Origin: Candidatus Komeilibacteria bacterium
Lineage (GTDB): Bacteria; Patescibacteriota; Patescibacteriia; UBA1558; 2-01-FULL-52-15
Length of the DNA stretch: 14,758 nucleotides
Reading direction: 5' to 3'
Assembly (NCBI GenBank): GCA_016204595.1
Contig: JACQKJ010000020.1
Location: 1-14,758, forward strand
The notes under the pieces were generated by a model. That model searched no databases, was not told where the DNA came from, and saw nothing but the letters and a program-made list of their open reading frames with translations. Positions 6,372-13,221 of this stretch are shown in pieces (within the stretch, counting starts at the first letter, position 1; each line of letters begins with the position of its first letter). The position numbers and the translations under genes were made by a program.

Positions 6372-7724
6372 ATGACGCTACCGAAAAACAAAAACAAAGC
6401 ACACGCCTGGGTCGTCAGTGTGGACATGGGATATGGTCACCAGCGTGCGGCATATCCGCTGCGGCACATAGCTCATAACGGCATTTTGAATGCCAACACC
6501 TATCCGGGTATTCCTCACGAAGATCGGAAGATCTGGAAAACCACACGGCGTTTTTACGAATTTATTTCACGTTTCAAGCAGGTGCCGCTCATCGGAAATG
6601 AGATCTTCGAACTCTATGATACGGTACAAAGCATCCCCGCTTTTTATCCCAAGCGGGATCTCTCTGAACCGACCTTTCAGGTTAAGCAAGTGATGTCTCT
6701 CATACGCAAATCGCATTGGGGAGAACACCTCATCGCGAAGCTTGCCAAGAAACCGCTGCCGCTCATCTGTACCTTTTTCGCGCCTGCTTTTATGGCCGAA
6801 TACTATCAGTATCCTGGTGATATTTATTGTCTCGCGACCGATACTGATATCAGCAGAGCGTGGGTGCCGCAATATCCTGCACGCAGCCGCATCAAATACT
6901 TTGCGCCGACGTACCGCGTTGCGGATCGTTTACGGCTCTATGGCGTCAGGCAGCATAATATTTTTCTGACCGGATTCCCGTTGCCTATAGAAAACACCGG
7001 GCCGCCTGATCTGCAGCGATTGAAGCGGGATATTCTGTATCGACTCGTGAACTTGGACCCCAAGCGCAGGTACGTGGTGCGCCATAGCGAGGAAATTCAC
7101 GAACACCTCGGGTATCGACAGTTGCCCCGACATGCCATGCATCCGTTGATGCTGACGTTCGCGGTGGGCGGTGCGGGCGCACAGCGGGATACTGCGGTCA
7201 TGGTCCTGCGGAGCCTTCGGCAGCGGATCGTGCAGCACCAGATCAGCTATACCATGGTCGCGGGTATTCATAATGAAGTTTCCAAATATTTCCGTGATGC
7301 GGTGCGTGATCTGGGTCTGCTGGGCGAGCTCGGAAAGCATATCCACATTATTTTCGCGAATTCAAAGAACGAATATTTCGCCAAGTTCAATGAAGCGCTG
7401 CGAACGACTGATATCCTGTGGTCAAAACCATCGGAATTGAGTTTTTATACCGCGTTGGGCATCCCTCTCATCATAGCGCCGCCCATAGGTTCCCAAGAGC
7501 GTTTTAACCGCAAATGGGTCGAGTCGATCGGGTCAGGCGGGTTTCAGGAAGATCCGGAGTATGCTCATGAGTGGCTTTTTGACTGGATACGAAGCGGATG
7601 GCTTGCTGAAGCGGCCATCCAGGGTTTTGTCGAAGCGCCGAAATTCGGGACTTTCAATATCGCTAAGATCATTTCAGAGAAACCAAGCGAAATGAAAGCA
7701 ATGGGCACGGTCTTGCCATATTAG
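6372..7724 (+). CDS. GT-B fold glycosyltransferase-like protein
   Basis: A 450-aa protein with no membrane segment. The N-terminus AWVVSVDMGYGHQRAA (residues 12-27) is the glycine-rich first loop seen in GT28/MGDG-synthase-type enzymes (usually GxGH). The C-terminal half has LTFAVGGAGAQRD near 257-269, the position where GT-B enzymes start their nucleotide-sugar domain. It also has LWSKPSELSFYTALGIPLII (349-368) followed by PPIGSQERFNRKWVESIGSG, which resembles the donor-binding Glu and the P-x-x-x-Q-x-x-N stretch of MurG-like enzymes (E355). A role in glycolipid or cell-wall precursor synthesis at the membrane face is plausible; donor and acceptor cannot be told. It starts 3 nt after the YjdF-like stop, with a weak TAAGG upstream. 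It ends just before the CAP gene promoter. Confidence 0.7.
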   Translation: MTLPKNKNKAHAWVVSVDMGYGHQRAAYPLRHIAHNGILNANTYPGIPHEDRKIWKTTRRFYEFISRFKQVPLIGNEIFELYDTVQSIPAFYPKRDLSEPTFQVKQVMSLIRKSHWGEHLIAKLAKKPLPLICTFFAPAFMAEYYQYPGDIYCLATDTDISRAWVPQYPARSRIKYFAPTYRVADRLRLYGVRQHNIFLTGFPLPIENTGPPDLQRLKRDILYRLVNLDPKRRYVVRHSEEIHEHLGYRQLPRHAMHPLMLTFAVGGAGAQRDTAVMVLRSLRQRIVQHQISYTMVAGIHNEVSKYFRDAVRDLGLLGELGKHIHIIFANSKNEYFAKFNEALRTTDILWSKPSELSFYTALGIPLIIAPPIGSQERFNRKWVESIGSGGFQEDPEYAHEWLFDWIRSGWLAEAAIQGFVEAPKFGTFNIAKIISEKPSEMKAMGTVLPY

Positions 7725-7744
7725 CTTTGTTACAGGAGTAAATA

Positions 7745-7773
7745 TTGACAAATATAGAGAAAGATGGTACCAT
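7745..7773 (+). promoter_or_regulatory. Promoter of the CAP-domain gene, leaderless
   Basis: TTGACA (7745-7750), a 17-nt spacer ending in TGG, then TACCAT (7768-7773): a perfect -35 box with an extended -10. Start of transcription is expected at about 7780-7782, and the ATG is at 7782. There is no Shine-Dalgarno in front of that ATG. An AGGAG at 7733-7737 lies upstream of the promoter and so outside this transcript. Confidence 0.75.
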
Positions 7774-7781
7774 AATCTATT

Positions 7782-9035
7782 ATGAAATTAGAACGAAATC
7801 AGAGGAAAAAACATCATTGGTTGATAAAAGCACTTATTGCAGCCGGCGCTATCATAGGGACGGGTATCTATCGTATGCCGCCCAAACAGCGAAAGAAGGA
7901 CTCGGAAAAAATTGTGGAAGCAGTGAAGCGTTTTTCGAGCCTCTTCGTTGACTATTGCGTCCCGCATGAACGCAACAATTACCGGCCGAAAGCGCTGCAT
8001 CATCGTTCCGTGCACACCATGATTTTATTCGTGGTGCTCGTGAAGATCGGCATCCTTTCCGTCCTGTTTACCCTATACCCGAATCTTGCGCATCTGGATC
8101 AGAACATTCAATCAATGTCCTATACGCTGATAAACCAGTACCGGACCGAAAAAGGGACCGTACCTTTGCTGGTGAATTCCTATCTTGAGGAGGCCGCTCT
8201 ACAGAAAGGGCAGGATATGCTCGAGCAAAACTATTTTAGCCACTTCGGACCGGATGGAAAGAAACCGTGGCAGTGGCTTGATCCCAGCCAGTATACATTC
8301 AAAGCAATGGGTGAGAATTTGGCAATGGATTTTCTCTCCGCAAATTCGGTCGTTAAGGCATTTCAAAAGAGCCCTTCGCATGATCGCAATCTTCTGAACA
8401 CCGCCTATTCCGAAGTAGGCATTGCCGTACTGAACGGCTATTTGGACGGCCATAACACCAATCTGATGGTCGTATTCTTCGCAAGCCCCAAAGCCGAAGC
8501 TCCGATAGCGCAAGCTCCGGCACCCGTTCCGCAGCCAGTTGCGGAAAACAAACCGGTCGTACCACAGCCGCAGCCAAAACCGATCAGTACCGAGCCGCCG
8601 CCTGCTGAAAAGCCCGTTGCAATATTGCCGGTGCCGACGACGACGGTTGCGCAGACTCCTGTAGTAGGCACCGTACGCCAGGTATCTTCTGCCGTAGCGG
8701 CAGCGGAGGTTTTGGGTGAATCGACCGGCGCTGATCAATTGGTCGTTGCAGACAATCTCAAAGGCGGATCGGTTTTCTCACAGGGAAATATGACGCAGCG
8801 CATTCTTGCCTGGTCTGACCGGTTTTTCTATGCATTTTTGATAGCCGCGATACTGCTCTTGCTCGTCAATATCTTCGTCAAGATCCGCGTCCAGCATGTT
8901 CCGAGCATTGCGAACGGCTCTCTTCTGATCGCAGTGCTTGTCATAGCGCTCTTCTGGCGCGTCCACCAAGCAGAAGCGATCGGCGAGCAGGTGCGCGTTC
9001 TGGCACAGTGGTTCATCCCGCCATCTTTTTATTGA
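7782..9035 (+). CDS. CAP/SCP-domain protein with N- and C-terminal membrane anchors
   Basis: A 417-aa envelope protein. A basic N-terminus (KLERNQRKKHH) leads into a short hydrophobic stretch (14-30) and a strong membrane segment (79-99). The CAP domain covers about 112-235: LINQYRTEKGTVPLLVN, the helix LEEAALQKGQDML, NYFSHFGPDG (H154), MGENLA (E178), FQKSPSHDRNLLN (H200) and SEVGIAVLNG. H154, E178 and H200 match the CAP cavity residues. A Pro/Ala-rich linker (about 237-295) suggests reach across the wall. Two further membrane segments follow (348-367 and 379-392). The CAP domain is therefore probably outside and the whole protein membrane-bound. Bacterial CAP proteins have no settled activity. 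ATG 7782 sits at the predicted transcription start. Confidence 0.9.
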   Translation: MKLERNQRKKHHWLIKALIAAGAIIGTGIYRMPPKQRKKDSEKIVEAVKRFSSLFVDYCVPHERNNYRPKALHHRSVHTMILFVVLVKIGILSVLFTLYPNLAHLDQNIQSMSYTLINQYRTEKGTVPLLVNSYLEEAALQKGQDMLEQNYFSHFGPDGKKPWQWLDPSQYTFKAMGENLAMDFLSANSVVKAFQKSPSHDRNLLNTAYSEVGIAVLNGYLDGHNTNLMVVFFASPKAEAPIAQAPAPVPQPVAENKPVVPQPQPKPISTEPPPAEKPVAILPVPTTTVAQTPVVGTVRQVSSAVAAAEVLGESTGADQLVVADNLKGGSVFSQGNMTQRILAWSDRFFYAFLIAAILLLLVNIFVKIRVQHVPSIANGSLLIAVLVIALFWRVHQAEAIGEQVRVLAQWFIPPSFY

Positions 9036-9091
9036 AACATTTCCCGCAGAGCACTATAGCGTTATAATTCGCGAAGCGTATTTATGAATTA

Positions 9092-9108
9092 AATACTTGG
9101 AGAGTATT
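9092..9108. repeat. AT-rich hairpin upstream of the toxin-pair promoter
   Basis: AATACT (9092-9097) and AGTATT (9103-9108) are perfect inverted arms around TGGAG, followed by seven A residues. It lies 7 nt before the -35 box at 9116. It could be an operator for autoregulation of the toxin pair, or a weak terminator (notably for the minus strand, where a T-run would follow). Confidence 0.45.
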
Positions 9109-9115
9109 AAAAAAA

Positions 9116-9144
9116 TTGATTTTTTAGTGAAAATTTGATACAAT
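9116..9144 (+). promoter_or_regulatory. Promoter of the toxin-antitoxin-like pair, leaderless
   Basis: TTGATT (9116-9121), a 17-nt spacer ending in TGA, then TACAAT (9139-9144): a good -35 with an extended -10. The start point falls at about 9150-9151, and the ATG is at 9151. No Shine-Dalgarno is present. Confidence 0.75.
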
Positions 9145-9150
9145 AGCAAT

Positions 9151-9405
9151 ATGAAAGTCCAAGATATTATAAAAAAGAAACCATATTTGATCTGGTATAC
9201 AAAAAACTACGACGGCCTGAATGATGAGGCAGTTGTCGAGGCCGTGTTGAACTACGGGGACTGGGACGATGTGCGCACGCTCATCTCGATTCTGGGCATG
9301 AAGAAAGTTGCATCTATTTTTCAGCAGCAGATCATCCGACCGCGCAATAATTACTATCCGGAGATACGGAATTATTTTCAGCTCTATTTTAAGAAACATG
9401 CATAA
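9151..9405 (+). CDS. Probable antitoxin, DUF6922-like
   Basis: An 84-aa soluble protein. The stretch KPYLIWYTKNYDGLNDEAVVEAVLNYGDWDDVRTLISILG (given here only as residues 10-49; key residues W15, Y16, L23, V29, L33, G36 and W38) has the look of the short partner often found before AbiEii-type nucleotidyltransferases (DUF6922 type), followed by FQQQIIRPRNNYYPEIRNYF. Such partners are taken to neutralise or regulate the toxin. Its stop overlaps the next start by 8 bp (ATGCATAA), so the two are co-translated. The promoter and an AT-rich hairpin upstream fit an autoregulated pair. Family placement comes from pattern and context and was not checked by a search. Confidence 0.75.
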   Translation: MKVQDIIKKKPYLIWYTKNYDGLNDEAVVEAVLNYGDWDDVRTLISILGMKKVASIFQQQIIRPRNNYYPEIRNYFQLYFKKHA

Positions 9406-10006
9406 GGAAATCCTGACGAAAGAACAGGAGGAGCTGTTGCCGTTGCTGAAGTTATTTTCTAAGCAATTCGGTTTAGTCGGCGGCACCGCGTTTGCCTTGC
9501 ACCTCGGACACCGGCGGTCTATTGATTTTGATCTGTTTTCCCCGAAAAAATTCTCCAACATTACTCTTCGGAAAGCAATCGAGCAAACACGCCCAATTCA
9601 AAAGGAGCTGATAAACAGGCTGGGCGAGTTTACGTTCATGATTAATGGAGTGAAGATGACCTTTTTTCATTACCCGTTTGGAGTTAAGTTCACCGAACGA
9701 TTTGACCGCGGCATCACACTGCCGGATCTCGTGACGCTCGCGGCTATGAAAGCGTGTGCGCTTGGTCAGCGAGCGAAGTGGAAAGATTATGTCGATATGT
9801 ATTTTGCGTTGCAGCATCATACGCTCACGGAAATAATTGACAAGACGATGGAAATTTTCGGCGACTCATTTAATAGTAAATTATTTGTTGCGCAATTATC
9901 CTACTTTGAAGACGTAAATTATTCTGAAATTGTGGAATACATGCGCGGTTTTGAAACTGATGACGCACGTATCAAGAAAACGCTAATTGCATGCGCGGTA
10001 CGGTGA
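9398..10006 (+). CDS. AbiEii/AbiGii-type nucleotidyltransferase toxin
   Basis: A 202-aa nucleotidyltransferase-fold protein. GLVGGTAFALHL (GGT at 28-30) followed by SIDFDLFSP (D43 and D45) is the Pol-beta-type GS/GGT...DxD active site. LPDLVTLAAMKACAL (108-122) and RAKWKDYVDMYFAL (125-138; K129, D130) are the further conserved AbiEii motifs. Members act in type IV toxin-antitoxin or abortive-infection pairs and modify tRNA or other targets with nucleotides. ATG 9398 is chosen over the upstream in-frame start at 9308, because it overlaps the antitoxin stop and the extra 30 residues are only an out-of-phase read of that gene. All key residues look intact, so the enzyme may be active. Confidence 0.88.
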   Translation: MHKEILTKEQEELLPLLKLFSKQFGLVGGTAFALHLGHRRSIDFDLFSPKKFSNITLRKAIEQTRPIQKELINRLGEFTFMINGVKMTFFHYPFGVKFTERFDRGITLPDLVTLAAMKACALGQRAKWKDYVDMYFALQHHTLTEIIDKTMEIFGDSFNSKLFVAQLSYFEDVNYSEIVEYMRGFETDDARIKKTLIACAVR

Positions 10007-10076
10007 CTCGGCGTAATGCATAACGAACAGTATGCCGGAACGAATTCCACAATTCGATAGTTTACAGGAGGGAAAC

Positions 10077-10280
10077 GTGGAAAGAGTAAAAACTGACCCG
10101 ATTGACTTGTATTTGGAACAGCTGGATACTGGCGAGGAATTCAAAGAGATCACGCCGCAAGCCGCTGATTTGAGCTTCATGTCCAAAGAGCAATGGGCGG
10201 AAACCCTGTGGGCTCTGTTTGAGTCTAATCCCCCAAGTGGTAGCATTTCTCGCAGAGCGGCTGAAATTGGATCTGCATGA
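10077..10280 (+). CDS. Small hypothetical protein, 67 aa, probably truncated
   Basis: GTG 10077 is preceded by GGAGGG (10068-10073), one of the few strong Shine-Dalgarno sites in the window. That makes it a better start than ATG 10032. The product is acidic and soluble: DPIDLYLEQLDTGEEFKEI, then SFMSKEQWAETLWALFESNP. The final stretch, from SGSISRR, is read out of phase over the reverse-transcriptase relic, which uses another frame from about 10234. The real C-terminus may therefore have been lost at a junction near 10225-10240. No family is recognised. It could be the head of a gene cut by deletion, or a small accessory gene once placed before the reverse transcriptase. Confidence 0.5.
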   Translation: MERVKTDPIDLYLEQLDTGEEFKEITPQAADLSFMSKEQWAETLWALFESNPPSGSISRRAAEIGSA

Positions 10281-10605
10281 GCGAAAGATAACAATCCGCC
10301 CAGCATGGCAGGGCGTTGATTTTCTCGGGTTTGTAGTATTCCCGCATCACACGGTTATTCGCTCGCGGACAAGAAAACGCATGCTGCGACGGCTCACCGC
10401 CTCGGAACAGCTTTATGAGAACGGTGCAATAACGACAAAGTTGTATCTGGCGTCGCTGCAATCCTACCGAGGCATCCTCACGCACTGCCGCGCGCGCCGG
10501 TTGCTCCGCTACATTGATGCCACATTTGGATGCGATGCAGTAACACTGAGTAATAGCGTAGATCAAGCTGTCGAATATGGCACTGTGCAAAAAGAGTTTC
10601 AATAA
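10219..10605 (+). pseudogene. 3' remnant of a reverse transcriptase gene
   Basis: From about 10234 the frame reads QVVAFLAERLKLDLHERK, then ITIRPAWQGVDFLGFVVFPH, IRSRTRKRMLRRL and, near the end, YLASLQSYRGILTHCRARRL. This is the ordered C-terminal part of bacterial reverse transcriptases of the DGR/group II-like sort: the thumb-side pattern FL.ERL.L.LH..K followed by G.DFLG, and a final QS..G...H. The palm domain with the YxDD active site is absent, since the frame begins only about 120 residues before the end of such proteins. A product made from here could not polymerise. The 67-aa ORF ahead of it is in another frame and is not reverse-transcriptase-like, so a deletion joined them. No template or variable repeat is visible nearby. 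Confidence 0.75.
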
Positions 10606-10690
10606 AAAAAGAGTGGATGCGTTGTAGCATTCTCCCGATCCATCGCCGCCTCTCTCTAAAACGCGCGCTGGTGCACATTGCGTGGCCTCA

Positions 10691-10699
10691 TGCTATACT
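10691..10699 (+). promoter_or_regulatory. Extended -10 promoter (TGCTATACT) of the OLD-type gene
   Basis: TGC-TATACT spans 10691-10699. The expected start point at about 10706 is exactly the second of two close ATGs (10700 and 10706). The first ATG abuts the -10 and would not be transcribed. The gene is therefore predicted to be leaderless from 10706. No good -35 box is seen. Confidence 0.65.
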
Positions 10700-10705
10700 A
10701 TGTGT

Positions 10706-12031
10706 ATGCATGTCGCGGCTTTGGAGATACACTCGTATAAGAGTTTTTTGAGAACGGTCATCCTGCCGTTTTCACCGAATCTCAATATTTTCATCGGCCC
10801 GAATAATTGCGGTAAAACAAATGTCCTTGACGCCATTGATTTTTTAACGCACCCGCAAAAAGACCCGCGGCGATTGCATCATCATCGCGCACAGCTTCTC
10901 TTGACGCTGCGTCTTACCGCAGAGGAACAGGAGTTGATCAGGACAACGGAATTGGTTACGGCCCTCGGTCGTAACTACTCAGTTACGATGCAGGATGCTC
11001 ATGGGCAGTCGCTGCCGGAGAACGCGAGCGGCCATCTTTCTTCACGCATCAAAATGCTGACCTATGATGATTTCAGCGATTTGGAGCGTATCGAGGAGGA
11101 TTATACGTTAATGGCTGAGCGGCATCCCGAACGATTCAAACAGATGACCGCATTGCTGCTTGAGCATTTCCCCGAGGTAAAGAGCATTAATTCCATTGTT
11201 GATGTTGATTCTGATACGTACGGTACGGTCGCGGTCGGGGCCAAATCGATAACGATCGAGCGGTTAGGAGGCGGGTTTCGCCGGGTGCTTGTCATGCTCA
11301 TGTATGCACTCCATCCGGATTACTCGGTAGTGCTTATCGATGAGCCGGAGATTCATTTGCATCCGGGGCTCATCAAACGGCTTTTGAAGATCTTCAACAG
11401 CGGCATGACCAATCAGCTGATCGTGACAAGCCATTCACCGCTTTTTATAAATGCGTATACCATCCCCCATGTGTATCGGGTTCTGAAAGACGAGCAGGGG
11501 AGCCATGTGTACTCACTGGCCCAGCAGCCGGGGCACTTGAATCAGCAGCGCCTCGTGCAGGAAATCAATGCGGATAACATGGAACTCTTTTTCGCCGACA
11601 AAGTGCTTCTGGTAGAAGGCGTTTCGGACCGCATCTTGATGCGGGGACTGATCGATCGTTTTTATACCGGTCCGTACGATATCAAGGTCATTCATACGCA
11701 GGGCAAGACGAATATTGAAAGTTATATCGAGTTGATGCGCATATTTCATATCCCGTATCTCGTTATGCTTGATCGGGATGCCTTATCCGCGGTGGCCGGG
11801 CAGTTCGGAATGCATGTCGGCAGACATCCGTCTCCCGATCTCTACGAACAACTTCGTGCACGGCATGTCGCGGTTCTGGACAACGGATCGATCGAACAAA
11901 ATTACCCCCGGAGGTACCAGCGGAAGGACAGCAAGCCTCTGAATGCGCTCCATGCGGCGGCCAACATTACGCCGGGGGAGTATGCGTCTGATGCGATGAG
12001 GAACCTGCGTACAATCATTGATCAATTGTGA
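10706..12031 (+). CDS. OLD-family ATPase with TOPRIM nuclease domain
   Basis: A 441-aa protein. The N-terminal ABC-type ATPase half starts with LEIHSYKSFL and Walker A GPNNCGKT (31-38). A GGGFRR signature-like stretch lies at about 191-196. Walker B is VVLIDEPEIHLHP (D212, E213), and LIVTSHSPLF is the H-loop. The TOPRIM half begins with KVLLVEGVSDR (E304) and continues to VMLDRDA (D356, D358), the metal-binding acid cluster of OLD nucleases. Such enzymes cut DNA and often act in phage defence. At 441 aa it is shorter than P2 Old (about 580), with little insert between Walker A and B. No UvrD-like helicase follows, so it fits the stand-alone class rather than Gabija. It lies beside a toxin pair and a reverse-transcriptase relic. 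Confidence 0.88.
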   Translation: MHVAALEIHSYKSFLRTVILPFSPNLNIFIGPNNCGKTNVLDAIDFLTHPQKDPRRLHHHRAQLLLTLRLTAEEQELIRTTELVTALGRNYSVTMQDAHGQSLPENASGHLSSRIKMLTYDDFSDLERIEEDYTLMAERHPERFKQMTALLLEHFPEVKSINSIVDVDSDTYGTVAVGAKSITIERLGGGFRRVLVMLMYALHPDYSVVLIDEPEIHLHPGLIKRLLKIFNSGMTNQLIVTSHSPLFINAYTIPHVYRVLKDEQGSHVYSLAQQPGHLNQQRLVQEINADNMELFFADKVLLVEGVSDRILMRGLIDRFYTGPYDIKVIHTQGKTNIESYIELMRIFHIPYLVMLDRDALSAVAGQFGMHVGRHPSPDLYEQLRARHVAVLDNGSIEQNYPRRYQRKDSKPLNALHAAANITPGEYASDAMRNLRTIIDQL

Positions 12032-12053
12032 ACTGTTCCGAGGTCCCGTTTCG

Positions 12054-12062
12054 TGGTATACT
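12054..12062 (+). promoter_or_regulatory. Extended -10 promoter of the cysteine-rich protein and DMT genes
   Basis: TGG-TATACT at 12054-12062 begins transcription near 12069. Unlike the neighbours, this leaves a leader of about 23 nt with AAGGA at 12079-12083, 8 nt before ATG 12092, so translation is Shine-Dalgarno-led here. Confidence 0.6.
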
Positions 12063-12091
12063 AATTCAGTTAGTCATTAAGGAATACAGTT

Positions 12092-12211
12092 ATGCTCTAC
12101 GCTGCAGAAGGGTCATGCGATTGCGGGATGACGGAATGCGATTGTGGCTGTTCGTGTGGTCGTGAGACGATCGAATGCCCGTGCGGTGCGAAGTGCTCGT
12201 GCGGGCACTAA
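12092..12211 (+). CDS. Metallothionein-like cysteine-rich peptide, 39 aa
   Basis: This short frame is ATG to TAA with a proper Shine-Dalgarno (AAGGA, 8 nt upstream) and its own promoter. It encodes 39 residues of which ten are Cys: 9, 11, 16, 18, 20, 22, 29, 31, 35 and 37. All are in C-x-C spacing, including a run CDCGCSC (16-22), and Gly, Asp and Glu fill the gaps. A single His ends the chain. No signal peptide or membrane segment is present. This composition is that of metallothioneins, which hold Zn2+, Cu+ or Cd2+ in thiolate clusters in the cytosol. Ten thiolates could bind roughly three or four metal ions. It is not similar enough to SmtA/BmtA by eye to name it. The EamA-type transporter follows after 16 nt, so the two are probably co-transcribed. 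The other frame (GTG 12144) read through it is a shadow. Confidence 0.75.
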   Translation: MLYAAEGSCDCGMTECDCGCSCGRETIECPCGAKCSCGH

Positions 12212-12227
12212 CGGTCGAAAGCTGGAC

Positions 12228-13172
12228 ATGCCCTGGTTGTATATTATTCTGATCTCGTATTTAATTTTATCAATCAGCAACCTGATCGATAAAATTTTTT
12301 TATCGAAGATCGTCACTCAGAGCATCGTGTATGCGATATGGGTCAGTATTTTGAGCATAGTCGTCGTTATATTGCTCGCCATCGACGTGGGTCTCAATCA
12401 GGCTGCGGGGGGACATGCCTCGCTCTTCGGCGAACTCACCTGGATGGATCCGTGGTTCGTCATGGTATCTTTTTTTCTCGGCATCCTTTTTACGCTCGCC
12501 ATCTATCTTTTATACTCCGCGTTGCAGCGCGGCGAGGCGTCCCGCGTCATTCCGCTCATCGGCGGCAGCATGCCGCTGCTTATTTATGCCATGACGTTCT
12601 ATTATGATCCGCTGGATCGCAAAAAGCTGATCGCGTTCGTTTTTCTGGTTGCGGGAACGGTGCTCATTTCCCTGACCCCGAGAGACTCGCGTAAAAAAAA
12701 TAAAACGCGGGCCGTGTCGCTCGCGATAGGAGCTTCGCTTTCATTCGCCCTCTATTTCGTCTTAACGCAATATCTCTTCCGGCAGCAGGGATTCGTAAAT
12801 GGATTGGTCTGGCCGCGCCTCGGATCGGCGTTCGTCGTCTTATTGCTTTTTTTCAACAAGCATATTCGCACGATGATGGTCCAAAGCTTGCAGCCGCTTT
12901 CCCGCAAGATGCGCGGCACGTGGCTTGCCAATCAGGCGCTGGGAGCGCTGGGATTTGTGGGGCAGCAGTACGTTATTTCCATTCCCGGCGTGAGCGTCGC
13001 GCTTATTTCAGCGCTGCAGAGCATGCAATACGTCTTCATATTGCTCTTCGCATCATCATTGTCTTTTTTCAAGCCGCAGCTGCTGCGCGAGTATATTTCA
13101 CCAGCTATTATCGTGCAGAAATTGCTTGCCTTGGCATTCATAGCGGTTGGGCTTTATTTCGTGTCTGTATAG
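12228..13172 (+). CDS. EamA/DMT-superfamily transporter
   Basis: A 314-aa integral membrane protein with about ten membrane segments in two halves of five. The first half opens with YIILISYLILSISNLIDKIFL and contains LFTLAIYLLYSALQRGEASRVIPL, the typical EamA turn where helix 3 leads into the conserved Gly/Pro-containing helix 4. The second half contains IGASLSFALYFVLTQYLF and IPGVSVALISALQSMQYVFILLFA, the matching turn. The family moves metabolites or drugs; the substrate cannot be read from sequence. ATG 12228 begins right at the first helix, while the longer frame from 12144 only reads through the cysteine-rich gene. It is 16 nt downstream of that gene and likely shares its promoter. Confidence 0.85.
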   Translation: MPWLYIILISYLILSISNLIDKIFLSKIVTQSIVYAIWVSILSIVVVILLAIDVGLNQAAGGHASLFGELTWMDPWFVMVSFFLGILFTLAIYLLYSALQRGEASRVIPLIGGSMPLLIYAMTFYYDPLDRKKLIAFVFLVAGTVLISLTPRDSRKKNKTRAVSLAIGASLSFALYFVLTQYLFRQQGFVNGLVWPRLGSAFVVLLLFFNKHIRTMMVQSLQPLSRKMRGTWLANQALGALGFVGQQYVISIPGVSVALISALQSMQYVFILLFASSLSFFKPQLLREYISPAIIVQKLLALAFIAVGLYFVSV

Positions 13173-13221
13173 TATGTAAAAAAAACGGATCTGGATCATC
13201 GGCGCAAGCGTTATTTTTTTA

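Noticed and set aside
7745..7951. TTG-started frame preceded by AGGAG
   Set aside because: Its TTG is the -35 box of the CAP promoter and most of its length is an out-of-phase read of the CAP gene.
8199..8738. 179-codon minus-strand frame inside the CAP gene
   Set aside because: Arg/Gly/Tyr-rich shadow of the Pro/Ala linker; the plus-strand CAP domain explains the sequence fully.
10006..10706. Active diversity-generating retroelement
   Set aside because: The reverse transcriptase lacks its palm domain and I saw no template/variable repeat pair nearby.
10706..12031. Gabija (GajA) assignment for the OLD-type nuclease
   Set aside because: No UvrD-like helicase (GajB) follows; the next genes are a cysteine-rich peptide and a transporter.
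12144..12227. GTG-started Arg-rich extension of the DMT transporter
   Set aside because: It is an out-of-phase read of the cysteine-rich gene and has no signal-like character; ATG 12228 starts at the first membrane helix.
13172..13190. Programmed -1 frameshift on the A-run from the DMT gene into the glycosidase-like gene
   Set aside because: The DMT frame already ends at TAG 13170-13172, before the A-run, so ribosomes would not reach the slippery stretch.
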